Shown one piece after another: positions 1-8,450 of a DNA stretch of 64,000 nucleotides. Within the stretch, counting starts at the first letter, position 1. Every line of letters starts with the position of its first letter. A model generated the notes under the pieces. That model ran no database searches. It was not told the DNA's origin and saw only the letters and a list, made by a program, of their open reading frames with translations. The position numbers and the translations under genes are program-made. Source of the stretch: RI-242 sp038246255 (GTDB taxonomy: Bacteria > Planctomycetota > UBA1135 > GCA-002686595); the NCBI GenBank assembly GCA_038246255.1, contig JBBRWC010000006.1, forward strand, positions 5,941-69,940. The letters run 5' to 3'.

Positions 1-909
1 GGCGCTGCGCAGCGCTCCCGGCAAGCTGTCGAGGTCCAATCTGGGCGCAGAGTCGGGGTCCACTTCGACCAGCGGGCGCGGGTTCGCCACCTCGACGGCT
101 TCCACATCGTCGAGCGCAAAAAACTCAAGTCCGCGGCGCGCGCCGCGCTCGTCCAGCGCATCCACGGCGAACCACTCGGTGCCCACGGCGAGCAAGCGTC
201 CGTCGACGAGTCGCGAGGGTGCACTGAGCTCGATGCGCACGGATTGCCCCACGAGCGGCGCGACGAGCAGCGCAGCGCGGCCCGCGGCCCGGCGCTCGAG
301 CAACGCCGCGGACGTGGCGTCGAGGAGCGGCGCAAGGGCGGCGTTGCGCGCGGGCATGCGGCCCGCGCGAGTGCGCCCCGCGTCCGCTCCGAAAGAGATC
401 CGCGCCACGTGCGCGAGACGCACGAGCGCAAGCCCCGCGGGTTCGAAACCATGGGTTTCAAAGAGCGCCACACCCGGGCCCGGGTGGCGCACGCCACCCA
501 TCAGGCTGGCTCCGCCCGCGGCACGATCAAGGTGCACGGTCGCCGGTTTGCCGGCCTGCGCGAGTCCATCCAGCGCCGCCTTGCGCGAATCGAGCCCGAC
601 ACCGCGCAGGAGCGCGTGGGCGCCGAAGAACGAACGCTTGAGTTCGCGATCCTCGAGTGTGTCGAGCTCGCACAACAGGGGGCTCTGCGCACGGGCGTAC
701 TCGATGGCGAGCAAGGGGATCAACTCGATGCCCCGCGGCGCCATCGCCTCCCGGTCCCAGCGCTCAAGCGCGACGAGCCGCCGCCCGACCGCCAATGGGA
801 AACCGACCAGGGGCTCGCCGCCGCCGCGCAGCCCGATTTCGAGGGCGCGTGCGCCGTCCCCCGTGAACCATCTCCTTGGATCCCCGGCCCTGCGCTCCCG
901 TCGTGCCAT
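1..909 (-). CDS. hypothetical protein (partial; C-terminus outside window)
   Basis: An open minus-strand frame runs without a stop from an ATG at 909 to the window edge (303 codons). Codon third positions are strongly G/C and the translation is a well-mixed globular sequence, unlike the arginine- or proline-rich shadow frames opposite it. It begins MARRERRAG and later reads LLAIEYARAQSPLLCELDTL, then FFGAHALLRGVG and GTEWFAVDALDE. I recognise no family, signal peptide or membrane segment. It is divergent from the Xer recombinase, with about 270 bp between. The frame stays open upstream of 909, so the exact start is uncertain. No function is proposed. Confidence 0.6.
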   Translation of the reverse strand, partial: MARRERRAGDPRRWFTGDGARALEIGLRGGGEPLVGFPLAVGRRLVALERWDREAMAPRGIELIPLLAIEYARAQSPLLCELDTLEDRELKRSFFGAHALLRGVGLDSRKAALDGLAQAGKPATVHLDRAAGGASLMGGVRHPGPGVALFETHGFEPAGLALVRLAHVARISFGADAGRTRAGRMPARNAALAPLLDATSAALLERRAAGRAALLVAPLVGQSVRIELSAPSRLVDGRLLAVGTEWFAVDALDERGARRGLEFFALDDVEAVEVANPRPLVEVDPDSAPRLDLDSLPGALRSA

Positions 910-1180
910 GTGCTGTGCAAAGGGCGACGTGTCACCGCCCGGCCCGCCCGAGCCGCCCGCCCGCATGCGCATGGGACCCGATCGCCCGCGCGGGGACAAG
1001 GGCTGGGGCAAGGGGCGGGTGCCGCGCTCGGGCCCCGCGCTCCGGCACTGTGCGGGGAAAGGTGCGGCGACGGCCCTGGGGGCGCAGGATAGGCGCGAAG
1101 CACGGCGCGGCGGCGCCGCGGCACCGTCGGCGGCACCGTTGCGAAGTCCTAAGCAGAACCCCACCCGCACCCGCAAGGCC
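910..1180. other. divergent intergenic region
   Basis: This stretch lies between the divergent hypothetical gene and the recombinase. It is extremely G/C-rich with no clear promoter, hairpin or ribosome binding site that I can defend. In-frame ATG codons at 965 and 971 and a TTG at 1139 could lengthen the recombinase into it, but the encoded residues are low-complexity Arg/Gly/Ala and look non-coding. Confidence 0.3.
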
Positions 1181-2182
1181 GTGCCCGTGCCCGCGCCGGG
1201 CGGTCCCGGCGCAGAACACAGCGACGCAGAACACAGCGACGCAGAGCACAGCGGCGCGGCCGCCGGCAGCGCAGCGGACGGCCGAGTCGACCTGGGGTCG
1301 CGCATCGACCTGTTCCTCGAGCAGCTTGCGCTGACCCGCGGCGCGTCTGAGCACACGCTCAAGGCCTACGCGGGCGACCTCGCTGACCTGCTCGAACACC
1401 TTGCGAGCGCGGGTGCGCACACACCCCGGGAAGTGTTGCCCAAGCACTTCAAACGCTGGCTCGCGGCGCTCGATGCGCGCGAACTCGCGCCAGCATCGAT
1501 CCAGCGCAAGCTCTCCGCCGCACGCAGCTTTTTCCGCTGGCTGGAGCGGCGCGCCGACATCGACGTGCATCCCGCCACGGGCCTGCGTCAAGCGCGCCGC
1601 CCGCGCCGACTGCCCCACAGCCTGAGCGTCGAAGAGGTCGAGCGCCTGCTTGCGCCCGCCGCCGCGTCGTACCTCGGCGCGACGCGCGATGCTGCGCTGC
1701 TCGAGTTCCTGTACTCGTCCGGCGCACGCGCTGCTGAAACAGTTGGCCTCGCGCACCGCGACCTGGATCTCGCTGCCGGTGCGGCGCGTGTGCGCGGCAA
1801 AGGGCGCAAGGAACGGCTCGTTGCACTCGGCCGCTTTGCGGTCGCGGCGCTCGCAACGTATTTAGACGATCCCACACGGCCCGCGCCCAGCGCCCGTGCC
1901 GACGACGCCGTTTTCCTGAACGCCCGCGGCGGACGGCTCTCGTCACGCTCCCTCCAACGGGTGCTGGAACGCGCAGTGCTGCGCGGTGGCCTGACACGTC
2001 GCGCCACACCGCACACCCTGCGCCACAGCTTCGCCACACACCTGTTGGACCGCGGCGCGGATCTGCGCTCCGTCCAAAACCTTTTGGGCCATGCACACCT
2101 CGTGACGACGCAGATCTATACCCACGTCAGCCTAGAGCGCCTGCGCCAGGTGGTCGACCAAGCCCATCCCCGCGCCCGATGA
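1181..2182 (+). CDS. XerC/XerD-type tyrosine recombinase
   Basis: Site-specific recombinase of the Xer family, which resolves chromosome dimers at dif; integron- or phage-type roles cannot be excluded. From the GTG at 1181 it has 333 residues. An N-terminal SAM-like core-binding domain spans about 41-130 and the catalytic domain about 145-325. The full catalytic set is present with XerD-like spacing: R183 (SSGARAAE), K207 (GKGRKER), H278 and R281 (HTLRHSF), H304 (LLGHAHL) and Y313 (QIYTH). The first 40 residues are low complexity and include a triplicated AEHSD unit. The true start is unclear (TTG 1139, GTG 1181 or GTG 1187). Its stop overlaps the glpD start. XerC and XerD cannot be told apart here. 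Confidence 0.85.
   Translation: MPVPAPGGPGAEHSDAEHSDAEHSGAAAGSAADGRVDLGSRIDLFLEQLALTRGASEHTLKAYAGDLADLLEHLASAGAHTPREVLPKHFKRWLAALDARELAPASIQRKLSAARSFFRWLERRADIDVHPATGLRQARRPRRLPHSLSVEEVERLLAPAAASYLGATRDAALLEFLYSSGARAAETVGLAHRDLDLAAGAARVRGKGRKERLVALGRFAVAALATYLDDPTRPAPSARADDAVFLNARGGRLSSRSLQRVLERAVLRGGLTRRATPHTLRHSFATHLLDRGADLRSVQNLLGHAHLVTTQIYTHVSLERLRQVVDQAHPRAR
1211..1255 (+). repeat. 15-bp tandem repeat, 3 copies
   Basis: Three adjacent 15-bp units (consensus gcagaacacagcgac) encode AEHSD-AEHSD-AEHSG in the variable N-terminus of the recombinase. The unit keeps the reading frame, so copy number can change without disrupting the gene. Confidence 0.85.
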
Positions 2183-3843
2183 ATGCCGCAGCACGGGTGG
2201 GGCTCGACGGTGCGGATCGCACGCGACTCATGGAGGCCGCGCGCGAACGCCCCCTCGACATCCTCGTGATCGGCGCCGGCGCGACGGGGCTGGGAGTCGC
2301 GGTCGATGCCGCACAGCGCGGCCATACGGTGTGTGTGGTGGAGCGTGGCGACCTCGGCGCGGGCACGTCGTCGAAGAGCACCAAGCTGATCCACGGTGGT
2401 GTGCGTTACCTCAAGGACGGGCAGGTCGCCCTCGTGCGCGAAGGATTGCTAGAGCGCGGGCGACTCTTTGCGAACGCCGCGCACATCGTGCGCCCCATCG
2501 AACTCGTTGCAACCGCGGGCACCGCGATCGAACTCGCCATGCTCAGCGCCGGACTTTGGATCTACGACGCGCTCGCGGGCCGTCGCAGAGTCGGGTGGTC
2601 GCGGCCGCGGGGCCGCGCGGGACTGCGCGCCGACGCACCCGGTGTCGACGCTGAGCGGTTTGCAGGGGGTGTGCGCTTTTTCGATGGGCAGTTCGACGAT
2701 GCACGCATGCTTGTAGCGCTCGCGCGCACGGCACTCGAATTTTGCGCGCCGGTGCTGACGCGCACCGAAGCGGTCGATCTCGTGCGCGGGCCGGGGGGCA
2801 ACGTCGCAGGCATCGTGCTGCGGGATCTGGAAACGGACACGACCTTCGAGTTGCGCGCCAAAGCAATCGTCAACGCGACGGGAGCCTGGGGCGACACTCT
2901 GCGCCGACTCGACCGGCCACAGAGCCCGCCCCTGCTCGCACCATCGAGCGGTGCCCACATCGTCCTTCCCGGCGATTTCCTGCCCGGCGACCGTGGAGTG
3001 CTGGTTCCGCGCACATCCGACGGACGGGTGCTCTTCGCCCTGCCCTTTTGGGGCCATACGCTCATTGGCACGACTGACGTGCCCGCTCCCGCCGCACCGC
3101 GCGACCCCGTGCCGAGCGCGGAGGAGATTGCGTTCATCCTCGAAACCGCAGCTTCCGTGCTCGTGCGCGCGCCAAGCCGCGCCGACGTGCTATCGACTTG
3201 GAGCGGGCTGCGGCCCCTCGTCGCGGGTCCGGCCGCAAGCACGTCGAAACTGAGCCGCGACTTCGCCATCGAACGCGCGCCCAGCGGACTCGTGACGGTC
3301 GCCGGCGGCAAGTGGACGAGCTACCGGCGCATGGGCGAAGCGGTGGTCCGTCGGCTGGAGCGCGACTTCAAGTTGGTGCCGCAGCAGGATGCGGACACCC
3401 GCGCACTGCGCCTCGCCGGGTCGCCCGCGGCCAAGTCGCCCGGGGCCGGGTCGCCCGCAGAACGGCTAACCGCGGAACAGGCCGCCGCGAACGCGGAATC
3501 CCGCGGTCCGTTCGGCCGTAACAACCGCTTCGACCACTACGGCAGCGATGCGCCCGCGGTGCGCGCACTTTGCGCCAGCGCGCCGCACCTCGGCCTTGCG
3601 GTTCACCCGCGCCTGGAACTGCTCGGCGGCGAAGTGCTGTGGTTCGTGCGGCGCGAACTCGCGCGCACGCCGATGGATGTGCTTGCGCGCCGCAGCCGCG
3701 CGCTTTTGCTGGATGCCGATGCGGCGATCGCCGCCGCACCCGAAGTGGCGCGCCTGATCGCCGCAGAACGCGGGCTCGACGAGCCCTGGGCCAAAACCGC
3801 TTCGGCGCGCTTTTGCACCCGCGCGGCCGCGTATCGCGCTTGA
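2179..3843 (+). CDS. glpD: glycerol-3-phosphate dehydrogenase (FAD-dependent)
   Basis: Oxidises sn-glycerol 3-phosphate to dihydroxyacetone phosphate, passing electrons to the respiratory quinone pool at the inner membrane. The 554-residue length is normal for GlpD. The FAD-binding dinucleotide fold is at residues 28-55 (IGAGATGLGVAVDAAQRG), followed by GlpD-typical STKLIHGGVRYL. The C-terminal helical domain (about 435-540) contains VRRELARTPMDVLARRSR, the family's RxExAxxxxDxLxRR pattern. A short low-complexity linker (SPAAKSPGAGSPAER) precedes it. The ATG at 2179 overlaps the recombinase stop (ATGA), suggesting translational coupling. No glpF or glpK is nearby. Confidence 0.93.
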   Translation: MNAAARVGLDGADRTRLMEAARERPLDILVIGAGATGLGVAVDAAQRGHTVCVVERGDLGAGTSSKSTKLIHGGVRYLKDGQVALVREGLLERGRLFANAAHIVRPIELVATAGTAIELAMLSAGLWIYDALAGRRRVGWSRPRGRAGLRADAPGVDAERFAGGVRFFDGQFDDARMLVALARTALEFCAPVLTRTEAVDLVRGPGGNVAGIVLRDLETDTTFELRAKAIVNATGAWGDTLRRLDRPQSPPLLAPSSGAHIVLPGDFLPGDRGVLVPRTSDGRVLFALPFWGHTLIGTTDVPAPAAPRDPVPSAEEIAFILETAASVLVRAPSRADVLSTWSGLRPLVAGPAASTSKLSRDFAIERAPSGLVTVAGGKWTSYRRMGEAVVRRLERDFKLVPQQDADTRALRLAGSPAAKSPGAGSPAERLTAEQAAANAESRGPFGRNNRFDHYGSDAPAVRALCASAPHLGLAVHPRLELLGGEVLWFVRRELARTPMDVLARRSRALLLDADAAIAAAPEVARLIAAERGLDEPWAKTASARFCTRAAAYRA

Positions 3844-3919
3844 ACGCAATCCACGGCGTTCGCGCGGGGCGCCGAATGGCGCGGGCTTGAACGGCGTTTT
3901 CAAAGGCTTTGTCACCGCT

Positions 3920-4210
3920 ATGCGACGACAGCGATCCAGGTCATCCTTTTCGGGTTCCGCGTACAAACGCCCCCACGCCGGTCGACTTACGTCGCAGGAA
4001 AATGCCGGGACCGGTTTGGCTCCCACGCACGACGACAAGACGACCACTGTCACGCTGAACGAGCGCACGAAGTACATGCTCGATGACCAAGAATCCGACA
4101 AGGCCACGGTCCTGCGGGTCGGCCAATCCGTTTCGAGCGAGCACGAAGACGGTGTCGCGACGAAGGTCGAAGCGAAGACCGCGCCGATGGAAGGCGCGCT
4201 CCGCGGCTGA
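3920..4210 (+). CDS. possible small hydrophilic hypothetical protein
   Basis: A 96-codon frame fills the otherwise empty gap between glpD and pgi. Its second half shows strong G/C at third positions (about 80% by eye) and a sensible hydrophilic translation (TLNERTKYMLDDQESDKATV, then VATKVEAKTAPMEG). The first half is arginine/serine-rich and less convincing. The local base composition is visibly less GC-rich than the flanks. I see no ribosome binding site, signal peptide or known domain. It may be a real orphan gene starting at 3920 or at the downstream ATG at 4077, or it may be non-coding. Confidence 0.35.
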   Translation: MRRQRSRSSFSGSAYKRPHAGRLTSQENAGTGLAPTHDDKTTTVTLNERTKYMLDDQESDKATVLRVGQSVSSEHEDGVATKVEAKTAPMEGALRG

Positions 4211-4362
4211 TCCGAACGCTCGGCCCCTCGATTGGAAGCGGGTGGCAGCGCGCGTCCGGCGCGGCGCCGCGCATCCAGCGGGCGGTGCGGTGCTGCAGGC
4301 AGTGCGGGAGAGCGGCCGCAGGCACGGAAGGCTCAGGCCAATCGGCCTGCTACGATCTGCCC

Positions 4363-6057
4363 ATGGCCGCTCACGCCTTGCCGCCGCTGTCCATCCTGCC
4401 CCCGCTGCGAACGTCCGCCGCGTACCGCGCGCTCGCCGCCCACCGCGAGGCTCTCGGCGACGTCTGTGTTCGCGCGCTGTTCGTGCAAAACCCGCGGCGC
4501 TTCGAGCAGTTTGCCCTCACCGATGGCGACCTGCTGCTCGACACGTCGAAACATCTCGCGACGCCGCAGACGTTGGCGCTGCTCCACGCATGGGCGCGGG
4601 AGCGCGAAGTCGAATCCCTGCGCGATCGCATGTTCGCAGGTGAGCGCATCAACACCACCGAAGACCGCGCGGTCGGCCACTTCGCCCTGCGCCACCCAGG
4701 CCCGGGGCCCGTGCACATCGACGGGCACGACGTGTATCCCGCGGTGCAATCGGTCCGCAAGCGCATGCTCGCGTACGCGCAAAGCGTGCGTTCGGGAAAA
4801 CGTCGCGGCCACACCGGCCGTGCGTTCACCGATGTCGTGAACATCGGCATTGGCGGTTCGGACCTCGGTCCGGCGATGGCGGTGCTCGCCCTTGCACCGT
4901 ACACCGAAGGGGCGCCGCGGCTGCACTTCGTTTCGAACGTCGATGGCAGCCACCTGCACGAGGCCCTGCGCCGTCTCGATCCCACGACGACGTTGTTCCT
5001 CGTCGCGTCCAAAACGTTCACGACACAGGAGACGCTCGCCAACGCAACGAGTGCCCGGAGCTGGCTCGTGGATGCGCTCGGTGCGGACGCAGTGTCCGCG
5101 CACTTTGCCGCGCTCAGCACCAACGGCGACGCCGTAGCGCAGTTCGGCATCGATACGGCCAACATGTTCGAGTTTTGGGATTGGGTGGGCGGCCGCTACT
5201 CCCTGTGGAGCGCAATCGGCCTCTCGATTGCCATCGCGGTCGGTGAGACGCAGTTTTGCGCGCTGCTCGCAGGCGCGCACGCGATGGACAAACACTTTTG
5301 TGAAACGCCGCTCGAAGCGAACATGCCGGTTCGTCTCGCGCTGCTGGGGCTTTGGTACACGCACTTTTTCGGCGCCGAATCGGCGGCGATCTTGCCCTAC
5401 GATCAAAACCTCGCGCGCTTTGCCGCCCATTTCCAGCAAGTGGACATGGAGAGCAACGGCAAGAGCGTCCAGCGCGACGGCCGGCCGGTGGACGGTCCGA
5501 CCGGACCGATCCTGTGGGGGGAACCGGGCACCAACGGCCAACACGCGTTTTTCCAGTTGCTGCACCAGGGCACGCGCTTCGTTCCGTGCGACTTCATCGC
5601 GGCGGTCGAACCCTCGAGTCCCCTCGACAACCACCACCCCATCCTGCTCGCGAACTTCCTCGCGCAGACCCAGGCGCTCATGCTGGGAAAGTCCGCCGCC
5701 GACGTGCGCCGCGAACTCGAGGCCGAGGGGCGGGACAGCGCGGAGGTCGACGCGCTCACGCCCCACAAGGTGTTCAGCGGCAACCGCCCGAGCACGAGCA
5801 TCTTCTACCGGCGCCTCGATCCGCACACGCTCGGGCGGCTCATCGCGCTCTACGAGCACAAGGTGTTTTGTCAAGGCGCGATCTGGAACGTGAACTCCTT
5901 CGACCAGTGGGGCGTAGAGCTCGGCAAACAGCTCGCCAAGCAAATCCTGCCGGCGCTCCTGGGCGCTCCTCTGCCCGCTGAACTGGACGGCTCCACACGC
6001 GGGTTAATCGCGCACTACACACGCTGGAGCTCGGCCCCGCCCGCCGGCGCACCGTAG
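4363..6057 (+). CDS. pgi: glucose-6-phosphate isomerase
   Basis: Interconverts glucose 6-phosphate and fructose 6-phosphate in glycolysis, gluconeogenesis and sugar-nucleotide supply. The product has 564 residues from the ATG at 4363; a longer frame to 4285 lacks family similarity. Visible family features, in order: IGIGGSDLGPAM (phosphate site), FWDWVGGRYSLWSAIGLS (first family signature), WGEPGTNGQHAFFQLLHQGT with the catalytic Glu, DNHHP with the catalytic His, and GAIWNVNSFDQWGVELGK (second signature with the active-site Lys). It is complete and unremarkable. It lies upstream of, but not obviously in operon with, the sugar transferase gene. Confidence 0.96.
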   Translation: MAAHALPPLSILPPLRTSAAYRALAAHREALGDVCVRALFVQNPRRFEQFALTDGDLLLDTSKHLATPQTLALLHAWAREREVESLRDRMFAGERINTTEDRAVGHFALRHPGPGPVHIDGHDVYPAVQSVRKRMLAYAQSVRSGKRRGHTGRAFTDVVNIGIGGSDLGPAMAVLALAPYTEGAPRLHFVSNVDGSHLHEALRRLDPTTTLFLVASKTFTTQETLANATSARSWLVDALGADAVSAHFAALSTNGDAVAQFGIDTANMFEFWDWVGGRYSLWSAIGLSIAIAVGETQFCALLAGAHAMDKHFCETPLEANMPVRLALLGLWYTHFFGAESAAILPYDQNLARFAAHFQQVDMESNGKSVQRDGRPVDGPTGPILWGEPGTNGQHAFFQLLHQGTRFVPCDFIAAVEPSSPLDNHHPILLANFLAQTQALMLGKSAADVRRELEAEGRDSAEVDALTPHKVFSGNRPSTSIFYRRLDPHTLGRLIALYEHKVFCQGAIWNVNSFDQWGVELGKQLAKQILPALLGAPLPAELDGSTRGLIAHYTRWSSAPPAGAP

Positions 6058-6348
6058 ACCCGGGAGGGAGGCCGCCCGCTGGCTCAGCAGGGAGCGACCC
6101 TGCCCCCCCCCGAAACGCTCGTGCGGCCTGGCCGCGGCCCGCCATCGAGCCCCGCAAAGTGCCTGACACTTCACGTCGGGGCGGGGTCGTGCCGATGGTC
6201 CCGCTAGAATGTCCCGCGGAGGCCCCACCGGCCCAACCGACCCGCGTACGACGTGCCGCGCGAGCGCCCGCGAGGGCGAACCGGTTCCCCTGCCCAAGGC
6301 GCCCCTCCGTCCCCCCCGAATCCCCGACGACCCGCGCCCCCCGCGGCG
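6058..6348. other. intergenic region upstream of the EpsB-like gene
   Basis: About 290 bp separate pgi from the sugar transferase. The region holds a small REP-like palindrome at 6157-6171, a C-run near 6106-6113 and no convincing gene. The downstream frame stays open back to 6253, but that part is Arg/Pro-rich and reads as non-coding. Confidence 0.4.
6157..6171. repeat. REP-like palindrome (AAGTG-CCTGA-CACTT)
   Basis: A 15-nt motif has perfect 5-nt inverted arms (AAGTG/CACTT) around CCTGA. Its right half recurs as gcctgacacttt at 6734-6745 inside the next gene. From memory it resembles palindromic motifs scattered in intergenic DNA of other bacteria. With one full copy here, element status is unproven. 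Confidence 0.3.
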
Positions 6349-7935
6349 ATGCTGCACGTCCTCCGCCACTACTTGCCCCTGCGCAAGGCCCTGCTCGTCG
6401 TGTCCGAAACCGCCCTGCTCACGGCGGCGGTCGGCGCGGGGATGACCGCGCACATCTGGAGCGACGACGCGGCCAGCGTGACCCGCGAAATCGCGCTCCA
6501 GGGCCTGACCCGCCCCCAGGCCGGTTTCCGCTGCGTCGTTTCGGCATTCCTGATCGCACTGGTGGCGCAGCTCGCCTTCGCGTTCAACGAGCTCTACGAC
6601 TTCCGCGTCTCAGGCTCGCGTTACGAGCGTTTCTCGCGGTTTTTGGGCTCAAGCGGTATCGCCATTGCCATGTCGCTGGTGCTGCTGGTTCTGGCGCACC
6701 TGTGGCAACTCGATCAAGTGTTCGATTTCCCTGGCCTGACACTTTCTCAAGCGGCCCAGGCGCTCGTGTTCAGCCTGCTCGTCGGCTTCGCGGTGCTCTA
6801 CCTGTGGCGCCACGCGTTCCACCGCCTGCTGCGGATGTTCCGCTTCGACGAACGTGTGCTGATCCTCGGCCAAGGGCGCGTCGCGCGCACGCTCATCGGC
6901 GAAATGCGCGGGCGCGCGTTCTCCGGTTACGAAGTCGTGGGAGTGCTCGCCGATCCCCTTCCACACCGGCGCACCGGCGCGGAGTCACCCGACGACCCCC
7001 TGGGGGGCTCCGTGCGCTTCGCCGCGCCCGGCGGGCGCGACGACACCGAGCGGCGGCGCGAAGCGCCGGGCGACGAAGTCCATCCCGTCGACGGCCTGTC
7101 CCCGCGTGTCGAACACCGCGCGGGTGAATCGCTCCTGGAACTCGCCCAGCGTCTGCGGGCCGATGACATCGTGGTCGCGCTCGAAGACCGGCGCGGCACG
7201 ATGCCGACCCAGGAGCTGCTCGACTGCCGACTCGCCGGACTGATCGTGGAGGAAGGTGAAGCGCTGTACGAGCGCATGACCGGCAAGATCGCGGTCGAAG
7301 CGATGCGGCCCTCGTACCTGATCTTCAACGCGGGGTTCGTCAAACACCCCTTCAGCGAAGCCGCCAAACGCACGTTGGACCTTGTGCTCGCGACCACAAT
7401 CCTGATCTTGGCGTTGCCGGCCATGGCACTGACGGCCATCGCCGTGCGGCTCGATTCTCCGGGCATGATCCTGTTCCGCCAGGAGCGCACGGGCCGCTAC
7501 GGTCAGCCGTTCACGCTGATGAAGTTCCGCTCGATGCGGGCGGACGCGGAAAAAGCCACGGGTCCCGTTTGGGCCCAGGCGAACGACCCGCGCATCACCC
7601 CCGTCGGGCGCTTCATTCGCAAGACGCGCCTCGACGAACTGCCCCAGCTGTTCAATGTCATCGGCGGGTCGATGTCGATGGTCGGCCCCCGTCCGGAGCG
7701 CCCGCACTTCATTGACGACCTCGCGCGCCAGATCCCCTACTACAACCAGCGCCACATCGTCAAGCCGGGCCTCACGGGCTGGGCGCAGATCAACTACCCC
7801 TACGGCAACACGGTCGAGGACGCGCTGCAAAAGCTCCAATACGACCTGTTCTACATCAAATACCGCTCGGTGCCCTTCGACCTCTCGATCGTCATCAACA
7901 CGATCAAGACCGTCGTGCTGCGGCGCGGAACTTGA
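6349..7935 (+). CDS. EpsB-like exopolysaccharide priming sugar transferase
   Basis: Polyprenyl-phosphate hexose-1-phosphate transferase that starts repeat-unit assembly on the undecaprenyl carrier at the inner membrane. From the ATG at 6349 it has 528 residues: four N-terminal membrane segments (about 13-36, 60-85, 100-120, 140-160), a nucleotide-binding-like segment (RVLILGQGRVARTL), a fifth membrane segment (about 343-368) and the bacterial sugar-transferase domain (369-528). Diagnostic motifs are KFRSMRADAE, TRLDELPQLFNV, MVGPRPERPHF and PGLTGWAQINYPYG. It most resembles the EpsB type linked to PEP-CTERM/exosortase loci (established for the family, TIGR03013-like). An Arg/Glu/Pro-rich insert of about 45 residues (positions about 205-250) interrupts the cytoplasmic domain. 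No exosortase is in the window. Confidence 0.88.
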   Translation: MLHVLRHYLPLRKALLVVSETALLTAAVGAGMTAHIWSDDAASVTREIALQGLTRPQAGFRCVVSAFLIALVAQLAFAFNELYDFRVSGSRYERFSRFLGSSGIAIAMSLVLLVLAHLWQLDQVFDFPGLTLSQAAQALVFSLLVGFAVLYLWRHAFHRLLRMFRFDERVLILGQGRVARTLIGEMRGRAFSGYEVVGVLADPLPHRRTGAESPDDPLGGSVRFAAPGGRDDTERRREAPGDEVHPVDGLSPRVEHRAGESLLELAQRLRADDIVVALEDRRGTMPTQELLDCRLAGLIVEEGEALYERMTGKIAVEAMRPSYLIFNAGFVKHPFSEAAKRTLDLVLATTILILALPAMALTAIAVRLDSPGMILFRQERTGRYGQPFTLMKFRSMRADAEKATGPVWAQANDPRITPVGRFIRKTRLDELPQLFNVIGGSMSMVGPRPERPHFIDDLARQIPYYNQRHIVKPGLTGWAQINYPYGNTVEDALQKLQYDLFYIKYRSVPFDLSIVINTIKTVVLRRGT

Positions 7936-7950
7936 TGCCAGGATCGCGGG

Positions 7951-8450
7951 TCACGCCCCCAAGTTGAAGGGCAGGGCGAGGAGCAGCAGTCCGGACGCCA
8001 CGGCTTCGGCGTCCGCTCCGCTCGCGGAAGCATCCCGCGCCGCCCGAGCTGCGCGCGTATAAGCCCTGCGCCAGGGCTCGGCGTGGAGCTCGCGGTGGGC
8101 GTGCGTCGCCGCGGCGAAACCGTACGCGCGCTCGGCATCGAAGTTTTCACCCGACGCCTCGAGGTCGCGCTGCACAAGCTCGGCGAGCTCCCACGCCACG
8201 CTGGGGTTCGACGCGGGGTCCGCGGCGCCGGCGGCGGCCGCGGAGTGCGCGCGCACGAGGAATCCCGCGCCCACCGCAAGGCCCGCGCGGCGCACAAGAT
8301 GCACGGCGCGCAGCGTGTCGGCCGCGATGGCGGCGCCCGCCTCGGCGCCCAGGTCGAACGACCAGTGGCCCTGCGTCACGCTGCGCTCAAAAAGCTGTGC
8401 GAGGTCCGCCTCGAGGAACGGACCGAGCGCCCGTGCGCCGCGTCCACCGC
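7951..8450 (-). pseudogene. C-terminal part of a frameshifted gene (continues 8376-9386)
   Basis: This minus-strand frame gives a coherent protein from about ALGPFLEADLAQLFERS to the stop at 7951, including DTLRAVHLVRRAGLAVG and AERAYGFAAATHAHREL. Upstream of about 8450 the same frame becomes Arg/Cys-rich nonsense. There the neighbouring frame (8376-9386) is the sensible one. The two pieces therefore look like one gene of about 475 codons split by a single-base frameshift between about 8430 and 8455. This could be a real mutation, a sequencing error or, less likely, recoding. No independent start is seen for this piece. Family unknown. Confidence 0.6.

Noticed and set aside
470..495. Perfect palindrome cacccgggcccgggtg
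   Set aside because: It lies within the coding frame of the first gene and is expected by chance at this base composition.
179..1180. N-terminal 330 residues of a 667-codon frame fused to the Xer recombinase
   Set aside because: The translation is Arg/Ser/Ala-rich and antisense to a better minus-strand gene; Xer proteins are about 300-330 residues.
4333..5943. 536-codon minus-strand frame opposite pgi
   Set aside because: A shadow frame caused by high GC at third positions. pgi on the plus strand has all family motifs; this frame has none.
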